NCBI RefSeq assembly: GCF_949987515.2
Contig: NC_082691.1
Location: 62,441,740 to 62,505,739, forward strand
Direction of reading: 5' to 3'
DNA length: 64,000 nt
Source of the DNA: Delphinus delphis
Lineage: Eukaryota; Chordata; Mammalia; Artiodactyla; Delphinidae
The notes under the pieces: generated by a model
What the model saw: the letters and a program-made list of their open reading frames with translations, nothing else
Database searches by the model: none
Told to the model about the DNA's origin: nothing
Program-made: the position numbers and the translations under genes
Shown: one piece after another, positions 44,387-55,484 of the stretch
Layout: each line of letters begins with the position of its first letter
How positions within the stretch are numbered: position 1 is the first letter of the stretch

Positions 44387-44594
44387 TTTTTTTTTTTTTT
44401 TTGCGGTACACGGGCCTCTCACTGTTGTGGCCTCTCCCGTTGCGGAGCACGGGCTCCGGATGCACAGCCTCAGCGGCCATGGCTCACGGGCCCAGCCGCT
44501 CTGCGGCATGTGGGAACTTCCCAGACAGGGGCACGAACCCGTGTCCCCTGCATCGGCAGGCGGACTCTCAACCACTGCGCCACCAGGGAAGCCC
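44387..44594 (-). mobile_element. CHR-type SINE, short form, inside L1M
   Basis: Poly-T, then 'gcggtacacgggcctctcac' (44403-44422), ending 'caccagggaagccc'. Perfect 14-base duplication 'aatctctgtctttt' at 44373-44386 and 44595-44608. The duplicated target is L1M sequence. Confidence 0.97.
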
Positions 44595-45595
44595 AATCTC
44601 TGTCTTTTAATTGCTGTATTTTGAACATTCACATTTAAAGTGATTATTGATATAATTGGCATAATGTGTCTATGTTATGCCTACTATGTCTGTAATTGTT
44701 TTCTATTTGTTGCATTTGTTCTTTGTTAATTTTTTCCCCTCTTTTTTTCTGCTTCCTCTGGTTTTATTGAGCATTTTATATGACTATTCTATTTTCTCTT
44801 TTAGCATGTTGTATACTTATTGTAAAACATACTTAGTGGTTTCCCTAGAGTTTACACTACTCATGTTCAACTAATCTAAAGTCACCTTTAAATAACATTA
44901 TGCCACCTCTCATGCAATGCAGGTAACTTATAATGGGGTATTCCCACTTCCTCTCTCCCATCCTTTGATATTATATTTTATTTCACTTATTCATATACTT
45001 TAATCATCCAATACATTGCTACTGCTATACTGCAAGCAGTTATAGTTTACATAAATTAAGAATAGGAAAAATAAAAAATTTTATTTTACATGTATATATT
45101 CCTTCTTCAATGTTTCTCCTTTCTTTTGTAGATCTAAATTTCTGACCTGTTGCATTTTCCTTCTACCTGAAGAAAAATTTTTAACTTATCTTGTAGGGTA
45201 GTCCTGCTAGTGATTCTCTTAATTTTTCTGTTTCTGAGACTACGTTTATTTATTCTTCACATTTGAAGGATAATTTCATTGGTTATAAAATTCTAATTTG
45301 ATGGGAGGTTTTCATTCAATATTTGAAATATTTTACTTCACTCTCTTCTTGCTTTTATGGCTGGTGAGAAGTCCACTGTAATTCTTATCCTTGTTTCTTT
45401 ATAAGTACATCTCCCCAAGCCCCCCAGCTTCTTGCAAACTTTTCTCTTTGTTTTTGGTTTTCTATAATTTGAAAATAATATGCCTAGTTATGGTTTTCTA
45501 GTATTTATCCTACTTAGTGCTTTCTAAATGTCGTAAATCTGTGGAGTCTGTCATTATTTCATTTGATTTTCAGTTTGGGAAGTTTCTACTGACCT

Positions 45596-45802
45596 TTTTT
45601 TTTTTTTTGCGGTACACGGGCGTCTCACTGTTGTGGCCTCTCCCGTTGCGGAGCACAGGCTCCAGACACGCAGGCCCAGTGGCCATGGCTCACAGGCCCA
45701 GCCACTCCGCGGCATGTGGGATCTTCCCAGACCGGGGCACGAACCCGTGTCCCCTGCATCAGCAGGCGGACTCTCAACCACTGCGCCACCAGGGAAGCCC
45801 CA
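45596..45802 (-). mobile_element. CHR-type SINE, short form, inside L1M
   Basis: Same form and orientation as the copy 1 kb to the left. Flanked by 'ctactgacct' at 45586-45595 and 45803-45812, again splitting L1M sequence. B-box-like 'gggcacgaacccg' is at 45735-45747. Confidence 0.96.
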
Positions 45803-46299
45803 CTACTGACCTATTTTTAAGGTCACTGATTCTTTTCATGGCTGTGTGAGTCTTCTTCATTTTTGTTATAGCATTTTTGATTTCTAGACTTTCCTTTAGA
45901 TTTTTTTCTTAGAGTTTCCATCTCTCTGCTTATATTACCCATCTTTCCTTGCATGCTATATACTTTTTCCATTAGACCCTTAACATATTAATCATAGTTA
46001 TTTTACATTTCTTATCTGATAATTCCAACATTTGTATCATTGATTTTGGTTCTGATAATTGTTTTACCTCTTTAGACTGTGTTTTTTCTTCCCTTGTAAT
46101 TTTTTGTTGAAAGTAATACATGTTGTATCAGGTAATAAGAACTGAAGTAAATAGCCTTTAGTGTAAGAATTTATGTTATTTGACCAGAGATTGGGCTGTA
46201 TTTAATGTTAGCTATGGCTATAGATGCCAGAGGCTTTCAAATTCCTCTAGTGTCTTGGTTTTTTGTCTCCCATCTTGACTTTGATTTTCCCCAAGTACT

Positions 46300-46345
46300 C
46301 CTCAGAGAGAGAGAAAGAGAGGAGAGGGAGAAAGAGAGAGAGAGA
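46300..46345. repeat. GA-rich simple repeat
   Basis: Purine-only run with GAGAGA blocks broken by 'aaag' and 'ggga', inside the L1M 5' part. Confidence 0.85.
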
Positions 46346-46900
46346 TTGTAGATTTTTAAGTTGTAATCCACTATGATTATATCAGAACTCTGTTGGTATG
46401 TTAGTAGAATGTGGGGGAGAGGATGCATTCTGCAATCTTCTGATTAGATCTCAGTGTTTTAGTGAGTCTCTGTGTTGGGGCTGAGACTTTCACAAGTGTT
46501 TCTCCAATAGTATAGCTTCTTCCTTCCTGCTCCTATTGCCATACCTGGCAGCAGCATTCCCAGTCTATTTCCTTGAAGCCCTGACCCCTATTGACTATGT
46601 TTTTTCTTAGGTGAGACAAGAAATCTAAAGTGGTCTAGAGTAGGAGGAACGCTTTTCCACAACTGGGGTGAGGTTCTGGCAAAATATTTTCTCTTGGAGA
46701 ACAGGCCTTTGTTATGGAGAAGGATCTGAGCATATTTCACAATGATTACTCTTCCCCTACTGCTCCCAGAGCCATGAGAGTCTCTTTCTTGCATCCTCAC
46801 TGTGAGAACCTGGTGGGTTTCCTGAAGGTGAAGTTCACAAAAATGGGAGAGATTCTCTTGGACCGCATCCCTTAGAGATCTTAGGTGCTGTCCAACTGTG

Positions 46901-47885
46901 CCATATTCACTGTGCTCATGGTGTGGAATAGTAGGGTTTCTTACTTACTAACTCTATAAGGTTTGTTGATGTAAATGGTAGTTGTAAGGGTGTTGGTTCT
47001 TCTTGAGCCACTGAGTAGCCCTTTGGATTAAAATGGCTTGGAGCTATTAGCCTAGGCAATACTGAGTACATTCTAGGTTAGGAGATCCACGAAGGGAATA
47101 TGACAATGGACAGTGTAGGAAGTACATGTTAGTAATATATCAACTATTCAGTTATGCTGAAATTGTTGAGTACCCAAGACAGTGTAGAGACAAGATGAGT
47201 CCACTCACTCTTTTCAATGAGATATCCCTGGGTATTTGGTACTCTCCCTTACAACCAAACATTGTGGGGCTTTGTAGAGAAAGGGGCAAAATCAGTGCCC
47301 ACTTCCTCTATTACTGTCAAGTAATCCTGTTCAGTTTTTTGGACATTTACTGAGCAGTTATTTATTTCCTATGAGCAAGATAACTGGGAATAGTGTCCAG
47401 CTGCCTGGTGTGTTCTCGAAAACTTCAAGTATACCATTAGTTTGCATTCCCCAAATACCATTAGTTTGCATTCTGAGGGCATTTTATGCCTCAGTTAGAG
47501 CAATGAGCAATGCACAGCCACTGTTTTGAGTCATGACTAGTGGTCCCATTTTAGGATTAAAGACTAGAGAGCTGCCTCCATTTTGTTACTTTTCTATATG
47601 GTCAGATTTAACATATTCATTGTTAAAAAGCAATTTCAGTTCCTTACTGACTTTCATCTACTCTGAAGAGTGGGTAATCTGAGTCATTAGAATGTATATT
47701 TTTCCCCGTGGGGATCAGTAAAGAGAGGTAGTAAAGAAAGTTTTTTTGTTGCCAGTAGTAATGCAACCCATAAACTTCTAAAATATATCTTGAATTGCTA
47801 TTTTTCTAAAAAAACTTCATTCATCTATTCTCTGTTATCTTAGACTATTTTACATGATATTTTAATTTTTGTTTATATCTCTATC
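46901..47885. other. Unassigned sequence; may include the L1M 5' end
   Basis: The L1M edge is not sharp here. No gene recognised. A 24-base tandem duplication lies at 47432-47474. Confidence 0.4.
47432..47474 (+). repeat. Two-copy tandem duplication, 24-bp unit
   Basis: 'taccattagtttgcattc' occurs at 47432-47449 and again at 47456-47473, in a head-to-tail arrangement with 'cccaaa' between. Probably a slippage or repair duplication. Confidence 0.9.
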
Positions 47886-47887
47886 TC

Positions 47888-48005
47888 CATCCTAAAAAAG
47901 AGCCCTTAATTCAAGGAGAATGTCTCATTTTTATATCTATAGTACCTAGAAGAATGCCAGCCCAGAGAGCCTGCTCAATAAACACTCACTGAGATGAAAT
48001 TAAAA
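47888..48005 (+). mobile_element. L2: L2 LINE 3' terminus
   Basis: 'ttcaaggagaatgtctcatt' (47911-47930), 'agaatgccagcccagagagc' (47951-47970) and 'ctgctcaataaacactcact' (47971-47990). Confidence 0.7.
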
Positions 48006-48159
48006 TGAGTAAGATTCTAGTTTAATTTGAAATCCGGCCTAGATGTCATTACTGAGCTCTAGACCTATATATCCAAACTCCCTGCATAATTATTATCATT
48101 ATAGTCATCATTATACATACAATCTCAAAGCATCCAATGATGATTGTATTAAGTTTACA

Positions 48160-48362
48160 GGCCACTTTTAGGCATTATTGCCATGAACCCTACAATATTT
48201 CTGTGAAAGGAGCATCTGTAAAGTAAGTATCTACATTTTACTGATGAGAATACTCAGATTCAGAAATTGAGACCTGCCCATTGTCTCACAGGTAGCAAAC
48301 ATTGGAGCCAGAGCTGGAACTAAGCACCTGTGGCTCTAAGTCCTAAGCAATTTATGTCTTTC
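48160..48362 (-). mobile_element. MIR: MIR SINE, antisense
   Basis: 'cattttactgatgagaatac' (48234-48253), 'cccattgtctcacaggtagc' (48277-48296) and 'gctctaagtcctaagcaat' near the right end. Directly adjoins the MER5A element. Confidence 0.75.
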
Positions 48363-48374
48363 CTTTGTCTAATA

Positions 48375-48595
48375 CAGAGGTTTTTTTCAATCTCCATGCT
48401 CTTGATATTTGGGACTGAAAAGTTCTTTGTGATGGGGGGAGTGCTCTGTGTATTATAGCATGCTTAACACTATCCTTGGCCTCTACCCATAAGACACTAG
48501 TAACATCATCCATCCCACTGTGACAACCAAAAATGTCTTCAGACATTGGCAAAGGTCCCCTTGGGGGCAAAATAAATTCCATTTAAGAATCAGTG
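48375..48595 (-). mobile_element. MER5A-type hAT (Charlie) non-autonomous transposon
   Basis: 'ctctacccataagacactag' (48481-48500), 'gtgacaaccaaaaatgtctt' (48520-48539) and 'ggtccccttgggggcaaaat' (48554-48573) are the antisense body of MER5A. Ends begin CAG and, on the other strand, CACTG. The octamer 'gtctaata' flanks the element perfectly at 48367-48374 and 48596-48603, the 8-bp duplication of hAT elements. No coding capacity; it depended on an extinct Charlie transposase. Confidence 0.9.
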
Positions 48596-48603
48596 GTCTA
48601 ATA

Positions 48604-49235
48604 GCAGGCACAATGTGGTAAGTGCTCCGTGACAAGCATAAGGAAAATGAGAGTAAAATAGGGGAGTTCCATTCCCGGTGGAGGCAGCATTTGATTTGGA
48701 TCTTTACTGTAGAAAGATTAAATTGACCTAGCAGGACTTATTGTGATAAGAATGAATACCCAATAACATGCATGATATGACACATCTAACTCAAAGGGGT
48801 AAAATGCAGTAATAAGCATCATTAAAGGTCTTACTAAAGTGAAACACCATCTTAATGTCCATCTACTAGACATTAAGAGCTATTTGGAAAACACTTCAAT
48901 TGATCTTACTAAAGAATGTGGGTCTGATGAGATTCTAGGGAGGCTGAAGGTCTGTCTCCCTCCCCCAGACTCTGCCTCTGATCATTAAAAACCACCGCCA
49001 CCATCATCATTCACATGTTCTCTGTAAGTGAAGTTTTCACAGGGTAAAAGTGAGAAGAGTAAAAGTGGGAACATTCCCAATGAGCTGGAAATGTACTAGA
49101 AACCACAAGCTCCATGTATAGCTCAACAGTCAATATATCTTTTAAATGCTTAAGAGTAGAAGGTGAGTATTTGTGTGTAGAAGAACAATGTCAAGAAGCA
49201 AAACTGGCCAATCAGGAGAAAGGATGCACTAACCA
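48604..49235. other. Unassigned intergenic sequence
   Basis: No gene or repeat recognised. Confidence 0.4.
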
Positions 49236-49237
49236 GA

Positions 49238-49402
49238 AACAATGATTCTGAAATTCTTCCCTTGGGACACGCTACCTCAGAGTTGCTTTGGAGAACTTAT
49301 CAATAACGATGCATATTTTCTCATCCCACCCCAGACCTACTGACTAAAATCTCTAGCACTAGGGACTTCCATGCACATTTAGGTTTGAGAATCTTTGAAT
49401 CA
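49238..49402. mobile_element. Probable hAT non-autonomous element (MER20/MER58-like)
   Basis: 'accccagacctactgactaa' (49329-49348) and 'aggtttgagaatc' (49381-49393) match the typical end of this group, and 'gagaacttatcaataacgat' corresponds to the middle. Terminal duplication not found. The 96-codon antisense frame at 49321-49611 starts outside it and has no domain. Confidence 0.5.
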
Positions 49403-50025
49403 AAAGTTTCAACTGTCTGTTGTGTCTCCTTCTGATAGTTTGAACCCATTAGACATTTCAACAATACAGTTGACTCTATTGTAGATTCATCAAGCTGCCT
49501 GATGATTGTAACTTGGCTTCTCATGTAGATCAAAGGTTTCAGTTCTCCAGAGCTTACAAGCCCGCTTCTGATTTTGGCACTCTTAATTCTTCCCTTCATC
49601 TTGTTCTCCATGTTGGTCTAGGACCTACTTTCACTCCACAGTCCTTCCTGTAGTGAACTCACCTGTCACCTTGGCTTCAATTAGAAGCTATTTTGTTACT
49701 GGACATGCATGTAAACCCAGACTTCATTAATGAACACACTCATGTATCCAAACTGCATACTGATACTTCCCCTTGGTGTTTCCATGGGAGCCCCAAACTC
49801 TATATTTGTAAACAAAACACACTAGATCCCTTTATAAACCTATACTTGAGAAAAATCTTTGACCACTGTCTTTCCCCACAGAGTGGATCAGTTAATAAGA
49901 CCTGCTGATTTTTTCTCACACATGGTTCTAAAGTAACTCATGTCTTTAACCGTGGGGCTATGGCTGCAGTCAGTATTGCATCTCACCTGGTCCCCAGCCT
50001 CCTGTCTTTAGTCATGTTCCTTCCA
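49403..50025. other. Unassigned intergenic sequence
   Basis: No gene or repeat recognised. Confidence 0.4.
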
Positions 50026-50027
50026 CT

Positions 50028-50400
50028 CATTGAATTCTCCATATTAAAGCAAGAGGATCTTTTTTAGCATATAAATCTGATAATGTCATTTCTCACTACC
50101 CTCAGAATAAAGTTCAAATCTCTTAATGGAATGCAAAACCTTTATGATCTGCTTACTCCTTTTCTTACCAGCTGTATCACTTGACATTGACTCTTCATAT
50201 ATTATGCAGTAGCCATACTTAGACTCTTGCAATTCTTCAAGTGCACCATTCTCTCTCTGGCCCCCAGACCTTTGCACATGCTGTTCCCTCTGCCTGGATC
50301 GCCCTCCTTCTCCCCACCCCATGCAGAGGATAGGAGCTTATGTTTACTTACTGGCATTCTTAAGAAGGCTACCCCAGACAAATGGAACCACAAGTAAACT
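50028..50400 (+). mobile_element. L2: L2 LINE, ORF end to 3' region
   Basis: 'aaatctgataatgtcatttc' (50074-50093), 'ataaagttcaaatctcttaa' (50107-50126), 'gcaaaacctttatgatctgc' (50133-50152), then 'cctttgcacatgctgttccc' (50269-50288) and 'tctgcctggatcgccctcct' (50289-50308). Confidence 0.85.
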
Positions 50401-50479
50401 CAGTTAATTGGAAAGACATTAAACTTGTGCCTCTTCTTTTAGCCTGTTTTCCCAGGATGACCCATTAATGGTAGAAGCA

Positions 50480-50640
50480 TTAGGAAAGGGATTCCTGAGA
50501 CCTTAATTCCAGGGCGTAATATACCAAAAATTCATTTTGTGATATTCTCAAATCACTTAGCTTTTCTGGGTCTCACTTTCCTTATCCCTGCCATTGTATT
50601 ACAGAATTTCCAAAGAGATCAAGGTTATGAGAATGATACA
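50480..50640 (+). mobile_element. MIR: Possible degraded MIR
   Basis: 'caaatcacttagcttttctg' (50550-50569) and 'ggtctcactttccttatccc' (50570-50589) fit the MIR middle; the ends are gone. Confidence 0.45.
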
Positions 50641-50737
50641 CTTATTGAAAATATGGAAAATATATGGGTTTTCCAGTCGTATTTTTGCCCTACCCTCATT
50701 TCCCTACTAATTGGAGCACCCCCTTTAGCTTATTTCC

Positions 50738-50965
50738 CTTCTTTTTCACCTCCTTGACTAACTTCTGATCTCCCTTAGGATCAAGCTTAGACTCCATGTT
50801 TTCCAGGATGCTTTTTCCAAACCCTCAAACCTGGGCTGAGGACTCTAACTATGAGATTCCATAGAACCCTCTCCTTTTACCCCCCAAAATTTAGCAACTC
50901 TGTTGTCACTTTGATTTACTTTATTACCTCTCCCTTAGGCAGTGAACTCATTCAACTTTAAGTAT
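50738..50965 (+). mobile_element. L2: L2 LINE 3' region
   Basis: 'gatgctttttccaaaccctc' (50808-50827), 'gttgtcactttgatttactt' (50902-50921) and 'ggcagtgaactcattcaac' (50938-50956) follow L2 order. It may be the continuation of the copy 350 bases upstream. Confidence 0.55.
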
Positions 50966-53500
50966 TTCTTTATTACTAAGGAAGAAATTATTCTGCATGC
51001 TAGGGAACAGAACTAGAAGGAAGGTGTTTTATTTGGAAGACTGTTCATAGAATAACAATGTATTGGCTATCAATTTCCCTTGTTTCACAGACTTTGATAC
51101 AATATGATATCTTTAATTTTCATGCAGAAATTCAGCAATGTACACATTATTTTTCCAAATTAGCTATGTCTCTGAAGAGGAATTGATTTTCCCAAGACCA
51201 TTCTAGTAGGAACTGGGTTAAGATAGGGTCCTATTCTCCTAATTTCTAATGCAGATTTCAATGCATCGTGTACTGCAACTTCCCAATAAATGATCTACAT
51301 AAATAATACATATATAACTAATAGGCAACTGAAATATGGCTAGTTGAGGATTTCTTTGTGGGTGCAATTGAATGTCTATTTGCATTTAAAAAATCACTTT
51401 TATTAAAATGAAAACTGTTAAACTATGGACTCCATTTTCCAAGTGTAGTTCTGCACGTGATACTTCAGTTAAAGTATGCTTTGCCAGTTAGTCTTTGTCC
51501 AAGACAAAAGTTCTGCTCTTCCTAGGGCTGAGTGGGTTGTGGACGCCACAGGAGGAAAAGGTGGCTGTGGTGTTATCTCAGGCCTTAAGAGACTCCTGGG
51601 CTTCCGAGAGTAAGGGTCTTAGAACCTGGTGGTGAAGAGGTGAGAGAAGCCTAAAAGACAAGAGTTTCTCCCAGGATAGGTTTCAGGCCAGTTTATAGGG
51701 CCATTAGCATTCTACCCACTAATATTAGGAGCTCTGCAGAGGAACCTCACTAGCTGTCATAGAGGGAGAGGGAAGATTTGATGAGGCCCTTTCCACTCAT
51801 TCCTCTTGAAGACAACCTCAGCACTCTCCTTTTATATATTGGGGTTCCTGTTTGTTTGAAGTTAAATATAAGTTGAAATGCACACGGTCTTTTCCATCAT
51901 TTCAAACTCTGCTAATGAAGCTTTTCAAAATGAAGCCTATTTGTTGGCATGCGTGACTCAGGATAGAATAATTTTTAGGGAGTGCTTTAGCATTATGTCT
52001 TTCACAAGAATGCATGCTGAATGTGACTGTGAAATTTAATTTTTTTTAATGAGGCCAATAATGTGCTTATTTACCTTTCTAAAATGAAATTGTCTGATCT
52101 TTCAACTAAAATACTTCATAGATACTGAAATTCCATGGAGGATAAGACTGACTGTTAGCCCTTACAGTTTGGTCCTCTTCTTCATGGGTTTGGGAGTATG
52201 TGTGTATATTTATGTTCTGTTTGCTCTGAACTTTCCAGTAGAAGTTCCTGTGAATTGAACCTCTCCACCTGGAATATCAAGTTCCAGTGATGTCCTCATT
52301 TCCAGTGATGGTTTGCAATGCAAATCATCAGGTTGGTAACACACAGTACCATAACCATGGTAACCAGATGAAGACAGGTTTGCTTTACTTCCTCAGTGAA
52401 GTGCTTCCCAGTCTTGCATTCAGACCTGATGCTACTGCCAACAGGTCAGAGGGCATTAAAGGGACAGCAAGAGGATTCATAGAAATAAAAACACAACTGG
52501 AACCATTGTATCCATTCTCTACGCATTCCTCTGAGTCCAGGACTTCTTACTAATGACTTCTGCTATTCCTAACTAGTACTTTCTTGCTGCTTTCTTTCCT
52601 TAAAAGGGAGGGTAAAGGGAATCACTACATATCTTTATCCCCAACTTGACCACGGATCTTTGCAAGCAGACTGTCCTGGCTTTCTATGACTAACTTTTAA
52701 ATAGGCACAAATAAAAACCTAGATCACAGTTCTATCACAAAGGCTGTTTAATGTTAGCAGCTTTGATGCTCAAGGAGACAGGAAAGCATCCAAGACCACT
52801 ACAAACACTTTTTGAGAACAACTACAGCAAACTAACTACAAGGGCCACTTCTCTGCTGAGATTCCTTTCTTCTGGTAGAGTAACTTTTATCATTTGTTTG
52901 TTTGTTTGTTGTGGGGGAGGGGATATTAGTTCTCTGTTCTCATTTTCTCTCAGTTGGAATGAAAGGGCAGCTGTGGCATGTTCTGAAACTTTTTTTTTTA
53001 CCTGCAGCTGTGTGACGGAGTGATTCCTAGGAAGAGAGACTATTAGCAATAAGGTAAGAAATCTAATCGTCATGGGTTCTGGCCCAGATGATTTCAGCAT
53101 CCCTGTGACTGCCTGGGTGGCTGCCATTAACACAGAAAGGTCTAAAACACAGGGGATGGGAATGCTCTAGGCTCAAAATGGTTAGCTTATTTCTTCTATG
53201 TTGTGAATATTATTTCAAGCAATGTTTCTGAGATGCAGAAATTATATTTCCATCCTTTTGTATCTATTGTTTGTATCTTGGATCATTTGTGTCACTTTTC
53301 CCTTACTCTCTGAAGGAAGTCTAATTCATTAAGATGAAGCAAAAGAGTTACACTCTTTGGCTTTTAACTAATCAGTTAATTCACTAAATATGAAAACTGA
53401 GCTTGATGTGCTCAGGCCATGTGGGCTTTCCGGTACAGGTGGAAACTGCTGTAGAAGTGAAAACTTCTTTTGCAAGAGTAGAGAAAGCTGATTCAAGGAT
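50966..53500. other. Long unassigned stretch
   Basis: The largest block without a recognised repeat, about 2.5 kb. Open frames are at or below 103 codons, with no domain. A short (GTTT)n run sits at 52897-52911. No exon, RNA gene or regulatory motif is supported. Confidence 0.4.
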
Positions 53501-53502
53501 AG

Positions 53503-53688
53503 GCTTGCCAGATAAATACAAGACACCCAGTTAACATTTGAATTTTAAATAGACAGCAAGATTTTTTGGTATGAATAGGTCCCAAATAATGTATGACCCA
53601 TACTTATGCTAAACTATTTATTTTTTACCTGAAATTTAAATGTAACAGAACACCCTGTATTTTTTAGTTGACAAGCCAGGCAATTTGA
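53503..53688. mobile_element. Palindromic repeat element (MITE-like)
   Basis: The left arm (about 53507-53585) and the reverse complement of the right arm (about 53592-53678) align along almost their whole length: 'ttgccagataaatac' against 'ttgtcaactaaaaaatac', 'gttaacatttgaatttt' against 'gttacatttaaatttc', and 'ggtatgaataggtccc' against 'agcataagtatgggtc'. The arms meet at 'aataatgtatg'. This is a single large imperfect hairpin about 170 bases long. I recall the arm as a widespread mammalian repeat but cannot name it. Confidence 0.75.
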
Positions 53689-53762
53689 TTCAGGGATGAA
53701 AATTGAAGAATTGTAAGGAAAAAAAAAAAAGAGTATGCATTTTTCTCACTATAAACCTTTCA

Positions 53763-54060
53763 CGGGGCTTCCCTGGTGACGCAGTGGTTGAGAATCTGCC
53801 TGCCAATGCAGGGCACACGGGTTCGAGCCCTGGTCTGGGAAGATCCCACATGCTGTGGAGCAACTGGGCCCGTGAGCCACAGCTGCTGAGCCTGCGCATC
53901 TGGAGCCTGTGCTCCGCAACAACAGAGGCCGCGATAGTGAGAGGCCCGCGCACCATGATGAAGAGTGGCCCCCGCTTGCCACAACTAGAGAAAGCCCACG
54001 CACAGAAACAAAGACCCAACACAGCCATAAGTAAATAAATTAATTAATTGAAATAAGAAA
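53763..54060 (+). mobile_element. CHR-type SINE, long form
   Basis: Head 'cggggcttccctggtgacgc' (53763-53782), B-box 'gggttcgagccctgg' (53819-53833). The 3' body continues past 'ggcccgcgcaccatgatgaa' (53943-53962) through 'ccacaactagagaaagccca' (53979-53998) to 'aaagacccaacacagcc', then an A/T tail. Flanked by 'aaacctttca' (53753-53762) and 'caacctttca' (54061-54070). Open frames of about 110 codons on both strands across it come from the SINE and are not genes. Confidence 0.95.
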
Positions 54061-54214
54061 CAACCTTTCATTATAAAGTTCCGTCAAAAGATCACCTACT
54101 TATCAGTCTTATTATGTTAGGAAATGATTTAATAGTGGGACTCAAACCTTAAAAGGAGGAAGCAATGGTCAAAAATAATCATAATGAGTCAGCTATTCTC
54201 ACGCTAATGAATTT

Positions 54215-54930
54215 CTATCTGAAAATCTAATATGGTAACTCATTCGCTTTTTAGTTTTCCTTTTCTTAAATAATAATGACATTACATTTACATTTTTTAG
54301 TCATTCATAGATTTTCTATTTTTGGATTGCCTGATCATTACACTGCTTCTACTTCCATGTATCTTTTTCTTTTTGATTTGTAATTGCATGTCATACATTA
54401 AGGATATGAAAACTTTTAATGTCACATATACTGCAAATATTTTTACATTTTTTAAAACATTTTGACATGTTTACTATTTTTGCCACAGTAAATTTAAAAA
54501 TTTTATCTGGTGAAATCCATCATGATTTCCCTTCATTGCCTTTGGTGTCATTTCTCTGCAGGCTTTTACAACCTCAAGATTAGAAAAAATACAATATTTT
54601 ATTCTAGGACTATTTGTATTTCATTTTTTCACATTAAATCATTAACACTATTGAAATTTATTTTGATGAATTGTTTAGGACTCTTTTTCTTTTGTTTTAT
54701 TTTTTGTTTTTTAATTAACATTTAATTTAGAAATAATTGTAAATTCACATACTGTTGGTTGTAAGAAATAGTACAAAGTCTTCCTGCCTTAATGCAGGAA
54801 TCTTTTTCACAATGCATACATAACTTATTTCTGCATATGCAGATTTTATCCGGGAAGAGTTTGTCTTCCCAACACAGTGGGTACGAAGCTGTAATATCAT
54901 GACAGTTTCTTAAGATCATTTATAATGAAT
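54215..54930 (-). mobile_element. Old L1M 3'-UTR remnant
   Basis: T-rich stretch with 'atttattttgatgaattgtt' (54656-54675) and 'ttaatttagaaataattgta' (54722-54741), similar to old L1 3' UTR blocks. Subfamily and limits uncertain. Confidence 0.4.
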
Positions 54931-55340
54931 AAGATCTGTTCCCTTTGCTACATTCCCTGAGATTTTATGGTTATGATCACAGTGGGAAGGGAACAATGAT
55001 GGCATCTCTGATACCAAAGGAGTAAAGAATACTGCTAGAATTTGCCTCTGTAAGAAGTCTAGGAGGAAAGCGTGTTTAGGGACAAGAGTTGGCTTAAATC
55101 TTGATCTCTTCTCTTCACTATCAGCTATTTCTTTGTGAATACTTTCTCATTTATATAATTAAGATCTTTACCATCGTGTTAGTTTCCTATTGAACTGAAA
55201 TATGATGCAGTTTTTATTGTGTAACAGTATACTTTTAAACTTGAGGTGTATGCACCTAAAGATCTTAAAGCAAATTGCTGGACCAGTCATTTGCAAAGGT
55301 TATTAGGAAAGGTAGATGGAAGGAAAGTGTGATAGAGCCC
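54931..55340. other. Unassigned intergenic sequence
   Basis: No gene or repeat recognised. Confidence 0.4.
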
Positions 55341-55342
55341 AA

Positions 55343-55465
55343 CTATATGGCTGATTCACTTTGTTGTACAACAGAAACTAACACAGTATTGTGAAGCAAT
55401 TATACTCGAATAAAGATCTATTAAAAAATCTTTTTTCATAAATAAAAGATGTTTTTAAAAAGAGA
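55343..55465 (+). mobile_element. L1 LINE 3' tip
   Basis: 'tatggctgattcactttgtt' (55346-55365), 'actaacacagtattgtgaag' (55378-55397), then 'aataaagatctatt' (55410-55423) and an A-rich tail. It is nearly identical to the end of the L1 at 33.6 kb. Only about 100 bases of this L1 were copied. Confidence 0.85.
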
Positions 55466-55484
55466 GAGAAGTAAACATCTGCAT

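Larger units (their letters stand above)
42795..46900 (-). mobile_element. Ancient L1M element, antisense, with three nested insertions
   Basis: Antisense L1 landmarks run left to right from ORF2 toward the 5' end: 'caagtttttggtttcattga' (42843-42862), 'tctagtttgattctattgtg' (43191-43210), 'aaatctccaactataatagt' (43462-43481), 'actctgacaatctctgtctt' (44366-44385), 'gagacaagaaatctaaagtg' (46613-46632) and 'cactgtgagaacctggtggg' (46799-46818). The part left of 44.4 kb is ORF2 endonuclease to linker. The part right of 44.6 kb matches the long 5' portion of old L1M copies. Every frame is broken. A solo LTR and two CHR SINEs have inserted since. Confidence 0.8.

Noticed and set aside
44336..44662. 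108-codon antisense frame
   Set aside because: Composed of L1M flank plus CHR SINE sequence and the poly-A-encoded lysines.
53690..54038. Two overlapping open frames of 111-112 codons on opposite strands
   Set aside because: They lie across a CHR SINE. The same peptides recur at the other SINE copies, so they are repeat-derived.
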